The notes under the pieces were generated by a model, which ran no database searches, was not told the origin of the DNA, and saw only the letters and a program-made list of their open reading frames with translations. The translations under genes and the position numbers were made by a program. Positions 33,239 to 43,959 of a stretch of DNA of 64,000 bases are shown in pieces. The stretch comes from Evernia prunastri (lineage: Eukaryota; Ascomycota; Lecanoromycetes; Lecanorales; Parmeliaceae): the NCBI GenBank assembly GCA_003184365.1, contig NKYR01000138.1, forward strand, positions 31,932 through 95,931, read 5' to 3'. Within the stretch, counting starts at the first letter, position 1, and each line of letters begins with the position of its first letter.

Positions 33239-35672
33239 GCTCTCCGCGACCTCTGTATTCGCCCCGAACGTGGATCATCACAATTCTTCTTGTCTTATAA
33301 CAACGACTGCATACCCCGACTGGCGGCGATTGAAGGCGGGTGCAGGGAGGAATCTAGCAATCTTGTATTCGGATTCCGGCACATTCACGCATTTGACGAT
33401 TTTATACCCAAGCATTGAAGGCAATCTTGGTGGGGATATCGAAGGGCGAAGGGCAGGGAGAGAGGGGGAGAGAGAGACGGATGTTGACTCGAGAACTGGT
33501 CATGTTGCATAGCGATGGCTACTCATTGTACGCTAAGTGTTGATGATGTGTCTACGGCCTAGTCAGCATCAAAAGTTGATATGAAAATGATGAACAAATT
33601 GTCCGCATGCCTGGACATTATTTCCCATGCAGTTGATTCGTTCTCGTGGGATCCGATGAGATCATGAGACCTGTTACGCTCACAAGGCTGAACGGATTCC
33701 CCAGACCCAGTGACCTAGACGGGGATGGTGGGAGAGATTTGGCGCCTCACGGCACGATGTGGGGAAGAAGGCTGGCGTGGACTGTCGCATTGTGACCTTT
33801 TTTTCTTCTAACTCCAACTCTACACTCCCTTTTTCCCATGAAGACCGAGGTCAATTGACCGCGGCACATTTAATTGGTCTCGCAGATGGTTCCCACGCAC
33901 TAGGCTCATTCTCGCCAAAACTGGCCGGAAGCGCATGACTTTTTCTCTCTCGCTCGGTCGATGTCGATGTCGGTGGTTGCATGCCTCGCACGAGCCGGAC
34001 TTGCACGCTCCTATTTTACCTAAAGGTTATGGCGATGTGCAATGTGGAGATGTGATTGATCGATTGATCGATTGATTGATTGATTGGGACAAGCGTTGGG
34101 TCTAGATGTGAGGACATGGCGGTTAGATTGGGTAATCTTAGATTTTGTCTGTGGGCTGGCTGTTTTTTTCTCTTTTCTTCTTCTTCTGTAACGGAGGTTT
34201 GGGGGAGGGAATGAATTATGTTGTGTTGGGGGTTGGATATGCGTGTGTGATTGATAGCTAGATATAGGTATAGATATATGATGTATCTATCTATCTATTC
34301 GCAAAAATATATGTATGATGAGGGAGATGGATATGCACTTGGATCGTTATGAAGTTGGAATTGACTTTTGTTCCCGGGGGGTGTGTGTGTGTGTGCGGTG
34401 TGTGGCTTAAAAGATGCAGAGGGATGTTTTAAGGAGGATGGGGTACATACGGTACGGTAAGGTAAGGTAAGGTATGGGCGGGAAGAGGGGACCCCGAATG
34501 ATGGGTTGATGATTTTGAGTGCATTGAGTGGAGCTATTAGTTGGACCCTTATTTTTGATGCTTTTTTTTACTTGACCACTTTGCTGCTATTGTATTTTCC
34601 ATTGGCTGCTTAGGGTGCTTTTTGGGGGCGGGGAAAAAAAGGAGAGATCCGGGGCCCAAGGGCCAAAGTGGCGCAAAGATGAGCCTAGGGGGAACTAGGC
34701 CTCTTCTCGCCTGTTGGGTTTAATCCAATTGACTCAGACGAGTGACGCGATGCATTTGACTTTTGGAAGAAACGATTGAGACGTTCCACTGTAAAAGTAA
34801 CATCTGACTGATTTGTTCGCAACTCCGCACACCATCTTTTTTTTTCAATTTTTTCATTTTTCTCATTTCTCCATTTTCTTTCATCATTCGGGGGCACAGG
34901 TAACATGTTTGGTTCCATCTTCCGTTCCATTGACCAATCACGGGTGTAATCCTACAATGTAACACTTGTCTGCTACATCTTAACCCTCCACTTGTTTCCG
35001 TGCCGGCTGACCACAGGATTCCAATGGCGCTTAGTCTCTCTCTCTTTCTCTCTTTCTCTCTGTGTCAAGGGACCTGAGGAGAATAGGCAGTATTTTTTGC
35101 CTACTCTTTTTTTGCCCTCCCATCGCCTCATTATCGTTCGTTTGCGAGTCATCCATTAAAAGGCTTTAAAAAAAAAGAACCAGTCATCATCATCATTCAA
35201 TCATCTGATTCAGATCCTGCTGCCTGACCCAAGAATTCACTTTTCCCGCGCCGCGCCCCACTCCCATTGTTCCATTTCCTATTCATTCGTTTCATACACC
35301 GCCCGCCTTGTTCTACACACAAGGCTGCCCCCATCTTCGTACCTTTCATACCTCCTTCCATCAAACATCATCATCATCTACGACTGCTAATCATTGAACC
35401 ATCATCATCATCATCATCGTCTGTTCATCATTGATTACATTGCTCAACAGGCCCACTAGAACATTCCAAACTTTGTTCCGCCTCCCAGCCTTTGCCACCA
35501 TTTCGGAACAACCTCTTAACACCGTTACCTGACAAATCAGCCTCAAACCAGCGACTGCCTTCCATTGACTTCTGCCTGTTATTGCATTATCCACAATTCC
35601 TCCCATCCACCTCCATCAATCTCTCCCATTACACCATTGATCCAAAAATCATCAAAAAACATCCATAAGAGC
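33239..35672. other. Long gene-free region with microsatellites, upstream of SWIRM gene
   Basis: 2.4 kb without a supportable gene. It holds simple repeats: GATTGATC/GATTG near 34055-34087, TATC near 34270, GT near 34380-34395, GGTAA near 34455-34475, CT-rich tracts near 35036-35062, and CATCAT near 35363-35420. The last kilobase is pyrimidine-rich with no ATG-led long frame, so it may be a long promoter and 5' UTR of the SWIRM gene. Confidence 0.5.
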
Positions 35673-36815
35673 ATGTCACGCTTGCCAACAATCTCCAACC
35701 TCATGTCTCCTCCAGAGGCCAAACCACTTGAGAGCTTCTCAATTACACCCGTCAAAACCCCGTCCAGAGCACATTCCTATCGCTTGAGCCCGGAACAGAC
35801 ACTCGCCCCAATGGCAAACGGAAATACTCCAGATACCAAGACAATGAGAATCCTACCCTCACCACCCGTATCGCCATGGATGAACAAGGCGTTCAAAGGA
35901 GAGAAAGGCGAGCAGATATCTCCGCCCCATCTTGAACAGCGGTTAGGGGACGTCAAGGACCCTGTTTTGTACCCAGAAGAGTCCTTCGAATCGGTCGCAG
36001 AGCAGCCTTTGTTCCCAGCAGAAGCTTCGAATTCCCACGCGGAAGAAATCATCAGCAAACACATCGCAATGCAAGGTGGCAAAAAGGTCAACCGTCCTAC
36101 GCGGGAGGAGTACCGCCTCGCACTGGCTTGCATCCCTCAGATCGGCAGTCTCTACAATCGCAATCCTGGTGCCTACATGAAGAGACAACGGGAAGAGGTG
36201 GAAGATCAATACTGGCAAGCGAAGCGTATCTGTGCGAGAGCCGGCACAAGAGCGATTCCCATCGCCATTGCTCCTGCACCAAAGCAGGCAAAGCGAGCCA
36301 TCCACCGCGTGGCAACGCCGATCAAGGCTCCAGTCCCAAGGGTCAAGCGTACCCCAAAAGCCTCACCCATGGCCAAATTGATGGGTTATCCAGACAAAGG
36401 ACGCTCGGCCACGCCTGATCGCTTGCCTGGTACGAAGCGTGAAGACGTCGACTACAACTCTCTTCCCGATTACGCGCCTCCAACCGACACCCTTCCAAAA
36501 GGCAATCCAAAGATCCTAAAGGCGGACTGGGCAAGCAACAACGTCCTCAATCTGTCCAATGACCCAGATCGACACCTGCTCCATGAGGCCGAGATCAATC
36601 TTGCGGGCACACTCCGCTTGAGCTGTGCGACTTATCTCTGCAGCAAGCGCCGTATCTTCGAGGCCCGCCTCAATGCCCTCCGGATTGGCAAAGAATTCAG
36701 AAAGACGGATGCTCAGCAAGCTTGCAAGATTGATGTCAACAAGGCCAGCAAACTATGGACCGCCTACGACAAGGTTGGATGGTTCGGCAAAGGTTACTTC
36801 TTGCAGCACCTCTGA
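35673..36815 (+). CDS. SWIRM-domain protein (Fun19-like)
   Basis: Single exon, 380 residues from the first in-frame ATG (MSRLPTISNLMSP). The C-terminal about 90 residues form a SWIRM domain: LSNDPDRHLLHEAEINLA, LRLSCATYLCSKRRIF, GKEFRKTDAQQACKIDVNKA, KLWTAYDKVGWF. SWIRM domains bind DNA or nucleosomes in chromatin complexes. The N-terminal two thirds is low-complexity with SP/TP sites (PSPPVSP, ITPVKTPSR) and a basic patch, as expected for a disordered nuclear regulator. The architecture resembles yeast Fun19 and fungal SWIRM-only proteins rather than LSD1 or SWI3, which have further domains. Long pyrimidine-rich upstream region. Confidence 0.85.
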   Translation: MSRLPTISNLMSPPEAKPLESFSITPVKTPSRAHSYRLSPEQTLAPMANGNTPDTKTMRILPSPPVSPWMNKAFKGEKGEQISPPHLEQRLGDVKDPVLYPEESFESVAEQPLFPAEASNSHAEEIISKHIAMQGGKKVNRPTREEYRLALACIPQIGSLYNRNPGAYMKRQREEVEDQYWQAKRICARAGTRAIPIAIAPAPKQAKRAIHRVATPIKAPVPRVKRTPKASPMAKLMGYPDKGRSATPDRLPGTKREDVDYNSLPDYAPPTDTLPKGNPKILKADWASNNVLNLSNDPDRHLLHEAEINLAGTLRLSCATYLCSKRRIFEARLNALRIGKEFRKTDAQQACKIDVNKASKLWTAYDKVGWFGKGYFLQHL

Positions 36816-37577
36816 ATCACCGCCTCCTCCACACCATAATCACCATCTACGACACCAAGTTCGACATTTACACTCACTCTACGACCAACTAGATTGAAAA
36901 CGCCATATGATTTTACGACGCTCCACTTTCTCCAAGAACATTTGCGGGCAGGACCTGCGTTTAGCGATCGCGAGGGGGAAGGCGCATACATTTTACCTCT
37001 CCACTCGGTTTCAAACCTCATTCAGGGCGACGGTGTTAGGTTTATCATTGCTCCTGGCCACAGATTGTACTCCGCTCACAGATACCCCCTTTTCGTTATT
37101 GATTTGCCCTGTTGGCAATGTTTGGATGGACATGATGACAGGATATCGATCATGCATGATCGGTCTCGGCTCATGCCGAAGAAAGTAGCCAGATATAAGG
37201 GCAACTGGCCTGATAGGTATGACATGAATTGGAATGAATGGAAGAGGAGAGATTGGAACGGCGGACCAGAAGCACCAACATTGTGCTTGCTCTCTTTGAG
37301 CCTGTATCTAGTCCAGTCCAATGAAATGAAGTCCATAAACATCACCCGTACCTTTCCATGCTGCATGCACGATACGTGAGGCTAATTTGCATTGAACCCC
37401 TGTAGCTTATGCACGTAATGTACTTAAAAAGATAAACCCGCATGGAGTATTTGCCTATTTTGCGGCAACGGCGTCAGCCCTACGCTTACCTCTTCTTGCC
37501 AACAACCACAGCTTACCAACCGACCAGCAAAGCATCCTGTTCCAGAAAAAGGCACCCATGTGCACGCCAACCGCACC
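36816..37577. other. Intergenic region SWIRM / CDC50
   Basis: About 760 bases with short open frames but nothing that resembles a known protein; taken as the 3' UTR and the next promoter. Confidence 0.5.
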
Positions 37578-39224
37578 ATGTCGCAAACCCAAACCCACAC
37601 GGACTCGGTAGACGGTGGTCAGGACGTGCACGACGAGGTGCAGAAAAAGGCCAAGAGCAGGAGGCCGGCCAGTAAGCCCCACCCACCACTCACTTACCTT
37701 TCACACACGCACGAACTCCCCCCGAAAGACAAAGATCGTTCACTTTCAAGCTTTGGCCCCGTGTGTTGATGTTGTTATTATTTGTTGTTATCTGACGGAG
37801 AGCCTCGCTCGCGCCCTTCTACAGATACCGCCTTCCGGCAGCAGCGTTTGAAAGCGTGGCAGTAAGTATACGTCTCCCCCCCGCTAAGGAGCATTTATTG
37901 ATCCACCCGCACAGGCCCATCCTTACGCCCAAGACTGTTTTGCCTCTCTTCTTCATAATTGGGATCATCTTCGCTCCGATAGGGGGCCTTTTGCTTTATG
38001 CCAGTGCTCAGGTCAGTCCACGCTAGGTCGACTCTGCTTACACCCCTCGACGCCTCTTGCTAATGGACATGTGGATAGGTGCAAGAATTATCCATAGACT
38101 ATACTCATTGCCGGACGGAGGTACAGAACAGCACGGACAACAGCTTCGTGACAATACCTAGCAAATATGTTTCGTCGTCATTTAAAGGCTCGAATTCAAA
38201 CTGCACAAACGATCCTACATACAGGTGGAGCCAAAGCAGCGTCAACGTTACCTACAACAACGGGGGCCTTCCCGTGAATACTTCGGTTTGCTCGTTACAA
38301 TTCAATATTCCCGACAATCTCAAACCCCCGGTGCTTCTCTACTACCGTCTCACAAATTTCTACCAAAACCACCGTCGATACATCAAATCTCTGGACTCGA
38401 ATCAACTCAAGGGTGACGCTATAAGTAACAACTCTCTCGGCTCGTGTAACCCCTTGAACACGGATTCGGACGGGAAACCATACTGGCCTTGCGGTCTCAT
38501 CGCCAATTCATTTTTCAACGACACATTCTCAGACCCTGTGCAGCTGAACGTGCACGATAGTAATGCCCCCAACATTACATACACTATGACAGACAAAGGC
38601 ATCGCTTGGAGCAGTGATAAAGCTCTGTATGCTCGTACCAAGTACAATCCCGCAGATATTAGACCTCCGCCCAATTGGCATCTACGATACCAAGACAATT
38701 ACACATCGGAGAATCTACCGGACTTGGAGAGCGACGAAGCTTTCCAAGTTTGGATGAGGACTGCTGGGCTTCCCAACTTCAGTAAGCTGGCAAAGCGCAA
38801 CGATAAGGAACCCATGCAATGTAGCATGTACCAGATCGATATCCAAAATAGTATGTCATGCACTTCAAATCTGCTACCGTATACTGATATAATGGTTCTA
38901 GACTTCCCGGTCGATATATATGGAGGAACCAAATCCTTGGTCATATCGACTCGAACGGTGATGGGAGGCAAGAATCCTTTCCTTGGGATAGCGTATGTGG
39001 CAGTTGGTGGCATTTGCATTGTCCTCGGCGCATTATTCACAGTGACCCACCTCATCAAGCCCCGGTACGTATTCCCGAGACTTTCCTTACATCGTGGCTG
39101 GCCGGACTGACGATATCATCGATGCAGCAAACTCGGGGACCATACATATTTGTCATGGAACAATGACCAACCCAGCACAGCGACCGCAACCGGGATATCA
39201 AGACCAGGTAATGATGCAGCATGA
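37578..39224 (+). CDS. Cdc50/Lem3 family P4-ATPase (flippase) subunit
   Basis: Six exons: 37578-37671, 37825-37861, 37915-38011, 38079-38850, 38902-39064 and 39128-39224, giving 419 residues. Cdc50 proteins pair with P4-type ATPases and are needed for their ER exit and phospholipid flipping. Visible: a cytosolic N-terminus ending [17 protein letters not shown]1 ([20 protein letters not shown]), a large extracytosolic domain with Cys pairs and N-glycosylation sites, the family motifs [15 protein letters not shown] and [29 protein letters not shown], and TM2 ([20 protein letters not shown]) followed by a short tail DHTYLSWN. Family length and topology match. Which paralog (Cdc50, Lem3 or Crf1 type) is not decided here. 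Start is the first ATG in frame with the Q-rich N-terminus. Confidence 0.92.
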
Positions 39225-39801
39225 TCCAACATATATAACGTCGTCTTCGCTGTGTGTATGTTGCCGCCGGAATAATGCTTGGCGTTCTGGTGATGGTTTT
39301 TGAAACAGGTGCAGCTGCAATGGGTGGTCTACAATTTTTAGAAATTTCAGGTTTATCCCAATTGTTTTCGTTTGCAACATCTCTGGTTGTCGATTTCTGC
39401 CCGAATGATGAAAAAAGTGACGGTTGAGGGAGCAAACAACAAGAATTCCTTTGTGCTCTACTCGAGGAAATTCCGGATGCAGTCCCCCCTGAGCTTCTTA
39501 TCTAACCCCATGGAAAAGGTCCCCAGACACACACGGGGCAAAGCGCCCATGAGAGGAGGGGACCTTTGCTTTGCTTTGAGATACTCGTCTTTCTGTTGAC
39601 AATTAAGGACGGCGTCAGCGGTTCTACTATCATCATCGATTGCCCTTTCGCACTGTCTTTCTGTAACTCCAGATCAACTTCGCATTCCAAGCCTACCCCC
39701 TTGATTACCTTACCATTACCCTTACCACCCCCCTTGTCGAACCAATCAAAAGCCAAGCTGAGAAGGACGGAGCGATAACGATACGTTACGATACGATCAT
39801 C
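39225..39801. other. Intergenic region CDC50 / metalloprotease
   Basis: About 580 bases; pyrimidine-rich just before the protease ATG. No gene recognised. Confidence 0.5.
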
Positions 39802-42054
39802 ATGCTCCTCCCTTTCCGATCCCCATTCCCATCCTTATTCATCATCCTCCTTTCCTTCTCCACCGCCGCCACCGCAGCTCTCATTCCCAGCTCCGCCCTC
39901 GCTCTCGCCCACCCGCTCGATCTCGTCAACGCCTCCAACGCCAACGCTTCCACCCCTGCCGCCGCCAATGCCTCCACCTCCATCTCCGTCTCCACCTCCA
40001 CCCCTGCCAATGCCAACGCCATCGCCGCCATCGGAGCCGCGGGTCAGCACGCAAACCTCTTCCCAAACCTCACCCAATTCCAGAACCTCACGCACCACCA
40101 CCAACACCAAATCATCGCCCCGTCCCAGATCTGCGGCACGCGCGGCCCCAGCGATGAATTACGGCTCGCGCATCGGGATTTCCTGGAGTGGTCGCGGCGG
40201 AACGTGACTGAAGGGGATGATGAACGGCAGGGCGAGATGATGGGGAAGGGGAAAAGGCAGAGCATGATGGAGGGGGGAAAAAGGATGATGGTGGAGGAGA
40301 AAAGACAGCAGGCCTCGGCAGGCTCGCCCATTGTGGTGCAGACGTATGTGCATTTCGTGTCGACGAGGGACCAGGAGGGGTTTTATCCGGACGCGGTCAG
40401 GGGGGGGATGGTTAGTAGTCAGGTATGTTGGGGTTACTTTCTTTCTGGGTTCCGGTTTGGGGTATTTGGGTTGGGTTGGGTTTGGGTATGTTGGGGATCT
40501 TGGGGGGAAAAGAGGGTGTGGGGGGTGTGGGGGGGTCGGGTTGGTGTTTGGGGTCGAGCGTTGAGGGGGTTGGGGTTGTGTTTTCTCTTTGCTGTTCCTA
40601 CTTTTTCTTCCCTTCCCTCGTCTTCTCTCTCCTCCCCTCCCCTCCCCCTCCCCCCCCCTCACCAACTCCCACNCCCCCCCCCCCCCCCTCCCCCCCTAGA
40701 TCTCAATCCTAAACACCCTCTACCGCCCCGCCTCCATCGCCTTCGCCCTCGCCGCCCCCGCCACCTTCACTATAAACGACGCCTGGGCCACCGACTCCGC
40801 CTCCACCCTCATGAAGCAGTCCCTCCGCCGCGGCACCTACTCCGCTTTAAACCTCTACTTCCAGACCAACCTCTCCAGCGCGCCCTTCGTCTACAGCCCC
40901 GGCTCGACGCTGCTGGGGTACTGCACGTTGCCGACGACGATTACGTACCAGAGTGGGAACGGCGGGGGAGGGAAAGGAGGGGGATTGGTGGAGTATCCGG
41001 CGCAGGATTACGCGACGGACGGGTGTAGCGTGTTGGCGGGGAGTATGCCCAAGGCGCCGGTGCCGGCGTATGGGTATAGTTTGGGGAAGACGGCGGTGCA
41101 TGAGGTTGGGCATTGGTTTGGGCTGTTGCATACTTTTGAGGTGAGGTTTGGGGGTTTTTTTGCTTTTTCTTCTGTCTGTCTCTCTGTCTGTCTCTCTGTC
41201 TCTCTCTTTCCGTCTCGCTCTCGCTCTCGCTCTCACTGTCTTCCCACTCTGCTTTTTTCCCCCCCTTCCTCTTTCTTTGTTAGAGCCCCGAAAAGGAAAG
41301 ATTCTCCCATGGTTGGTCGTCGCTGCTTCTTTTTTCCCCCCAAAAGGAAAGGAAATGAAGATAAAGGGGGGTTTTTGCTTTTGGACTGGATACTGTACTG
41401 CTTCCTTGTCGTGCCTGTCTACCTGACTGCACTGTCCTGCCTGTCCTACCTATCCTGTGTTGTCCCACCTCCTGCAATGCACCGCACCGTACTGTACCGA
41501 CATCACACTCACTCTTTTCCTCTCCACACACAGGACAACACGTGCGCGACCGGCGACCCGGGCGACTACTGCGACGACACGCCGCAGGAGAGCCAGAGCA
41601 CGACGGGCTGCCCGACGGGCAAGGACAGCTGTCCCGGTTCGCCGGGCCTGGACCCGATCAATAATTATATGGACTACTCGACCGATGCGTGGTGAGTCTC
41701 TCTCCTTTTTTTACCCTTTTTTTCCCCCCCCGGGGCTCTCGCGCGTGCGGTTTCTGCGTATATGTATGGAGGTGCTATGCTTGTGTGGCTTGCGCTGTTC
41801 TGCTTCTATTTCTGCTTTGGTCTGCTCTGCTCTACTCTCTTCGCCTGCAATTTCGCAAGTATGATCCAAAAGAGAAGAGTAGAGAAGAGCAAGACCAGAG
41901 AAGAGTAGAGAGGGGGCCGCAAGCGAGGAATGACATCTGGCGAAGCAATTAAAACCCCAAGACTGACGCAACTCGCTATAGCTACAGCCGCTTCTCCCCC
42001 GATCAGTTGGCGCGGATGAAGAATATGTTCAATCTGTTCCGATTGGGGTTTTGA
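39802..42054 (+). CDS. Secreted M43-family metalloprotease (MEP1-like)
   Basis: Four exons: 39802-40422, 40700-41140, 41534-41691 and 41982-42054, giving 430 residues. Signal peptide (LLPFRSPFPSLFIILLSFSTAATA), then an Ala/Ser/Asn-rich propeptide with many N-glycosylation sites, then the mature enzyme. Zinc site HEVGHWFGLLHTF (HExxHxxGxxH) ends exon 2. Downstream are Cys-rich CDDTPQESQSTTGCPTG and the Met-turn NYMDYSTDAC, followed by FSPDQLARMKNMF. These are hallmarks of pappalysin-type M43 enzymes secreted by filamentous fungi, which act as extracellular endopeptidases. Catalytic residues are intact. Introns are unusually long (277, 393 and 290 nt) and low in complexity, unlike the roughly 50-nt introns of most neighbours; the first contains an N inside a C-run. 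The coding DNA is GC-rich with simple-repeat bias. Confidence 0.9.
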
Positions 42055-43225
42055 CAAGGCTGGGAGGTGTTTTTTATGTTATGGAATGGGAACGATGGGA
42101 ATGGAATGGATGGGAATTGGGTTGGGAAGGCGTATGTGTATTCTCCTATGCTATGCTATGCTATGCTCTGCTCTACACCGCATCACTACCGCATCAAATC
42201 AAGTCACAGAGTACAAAAAGGACTGAAAAATCTCTCCCTCGCTCGCCCGTTTGTGGGGACGACTGCATAGACGGGTGCAAGAGGCGTCCGAGCTGTTACT
42301 TGGACCGAAGCTTGTGTTAACCGTGCTATCGTTTTCTCTCATGCTTTCAGAGGCCCACCCCGGCATAGTGCATTGGATCGTTGGTTCTTGAATGCAGTGA
42401 GAAATGGGTTGCATCCCGCGGTGTGGTTTCGTTGCTTGGGTTGGTGGGGAGGTAGGCAGGTAAGGTAGCTATGCCTACGTGACTATCTACCTGGCTATCG
42501 ATCTATCTACATACCTACCTCCCCACATACCCATTCCGTCTATTCCATCCACTCTATCAACTCAGTCAACTCCATCCGTCCATCCTATCCCATCCCATCC
42601 CATCCCATCCCACCAATAAGAATCCTCCAATTCCCGCCCCCCCCCAACACACACTCTCCCACTCACACAGAACAGCCAAAACGGCTCCAAGCCCCACGCA
42701 CCATCCCGAGCGCAAAAAGCGGTTCAAACAAAACAAACGGGCACGCTGGGGCCAGGAATGTGAGAGAAGTTCTCGTTCGTGATGCATGCATTCATTCATT
42801 TGTTCATGCGGGCTTTCGTTAATCAAAGGCTGCTGATAACCAAACCGCTCACGGCACACTCCCCCTCGAGCACTTCAACTCTCTTGGAAGGAATAAAGAA
42901 ACAAGAAAGGAGAGGGGGGGAAACGGCAGATTCGCAGCGGACAGTTTTGATGAAGAAAAAGAAGAAGAAGAAAGGGCCTCGCCTCCAAACGACCAGAACT
43001 CAAGACCATCCCATCCAATCCCATCCCATCTGACCTCCCCTCTCTTTTTCTCTCCTCTCCTCTCCTCTCCTCTCCTCTCCATTTCCTCTTCTCCGCTCCC
43101 TACTCGCACCCACAGTGCACAGTGCACACCGATCCCCTTCGTAGCTGCTGATACTGCTACTGCTACTACTCTTCACACACACACACACACACACCCCGCC
43201 AACAAAAACTACAACGACATATACA
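42055..43225. other. Low-complexity intergenic region
   Basis: About 1.2 kb of simple sequence: CTATG repeats (42150-42170), CCATC/CATCC repeats (about 42570-42612), CTCTC repeats (43045-43085) and CA repeats (43173-43192). No gene supported. Confidence 0.5.
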
Positions 43226-43633
43226 ATGCCACCACCATCACCTCCTCCTCCTCCTCCTCATAACAACAACCCATCAACCGCCGCCTCTACGACCCTGCGC
43301 CCCGGCCAACAGGTCAACAACGGGCCAACAACAGGTCCTCGGCCCTCGATGGAGAAATTCAAAGGCAGGAAGAAAAGGCTATGTGTATTTGGGAGCAGAT
43401 GGCGAAGTGCTAGGGTGTATTTTCTCTTGCTCTTTTCTTCTTCTCTTCTTTTCTTTCTCTTTATTTTTATGATTTTACCCCCCTCTTCTCTCTCCAGATG
43501 CAGGACGTATGAAGAAGGCCCGCGGCGAGGGAGCGGTGAGGGGATGTTGATGTTGTGGTGTCAGAATCCGAGTGGTGACAGAGGGAACAAAGGGGGGGGG
43601 GGAAGTGTGGAAGGCGGAAGGTGGAAGGTGGGT
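43226..43633 (+). CDS. Possible small hypothetical gene, weak support
   Basis: An ATG right after a CA-rich leader opens a proline-rich frame (MPPPSPPPPPPHNNN), readable to 43633. Its middle (FLLLFSSSLLFFLFIF) comes from a pyrimidine-rich stretch with GTGTATTTTC at one end and TCTCTCCAG at the other, so it looks like an intron, not coding. A protein-like segment (GRKGYVYLGADGEVL) lies in another frame of the same exon, and DAGRMKKARGEGA follows the acceptor. No single canonical splice joins these cleanly. Treat as an unresolved gene candidate of unknown function. Confidence 0.25.
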
Positions 43634-43959
43634 TAGGGGGGAGAGTTGGAGAGGGGGGGAAGGATTGAGGATGATGTGGAAATCGAAGCTCTGAAAGGCT
43701 TCAAAGACGTAGTGCTGAGATGGTTACCCATGCAGTCCACGTTTGCTCTGAATGCGTTAACGTGTATAAGATATGTTCATCACCGCATTCATTTATTCAA
43801 TAGGCTGCTCAATGACAACCACTATATCGCCAGATCGAAGTAGCCAACGCATGATGCTCACGCAGCTTGCTTCTGTGAGCTGTCAGTCACGCCACTGTCC
43901 AGAGTGAGTCTCGCATGAAGTGCATAATCAAAGTCAAATGCCACACTGTCACCACCGAT

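Noticed and set aside
34055..34087. GATTG-rich tract as a LINE tail
   Set aside because: No LINE 3' UTR or target duplication beside it; a plain microsatellite explains it.
39835..40110. Gly/Val-rich minus-strand frames over the metalloprotease
   Set aside because: Antisense to a GC-rich Ala/Ser/Asn coding region with a signal peptide; shadows of the real gene.
42849..43194. Charged Glu/Arg-rich minus-strand frames
   Set aside because: They are translations of CTCTC and CA simple repeats, without any domain.
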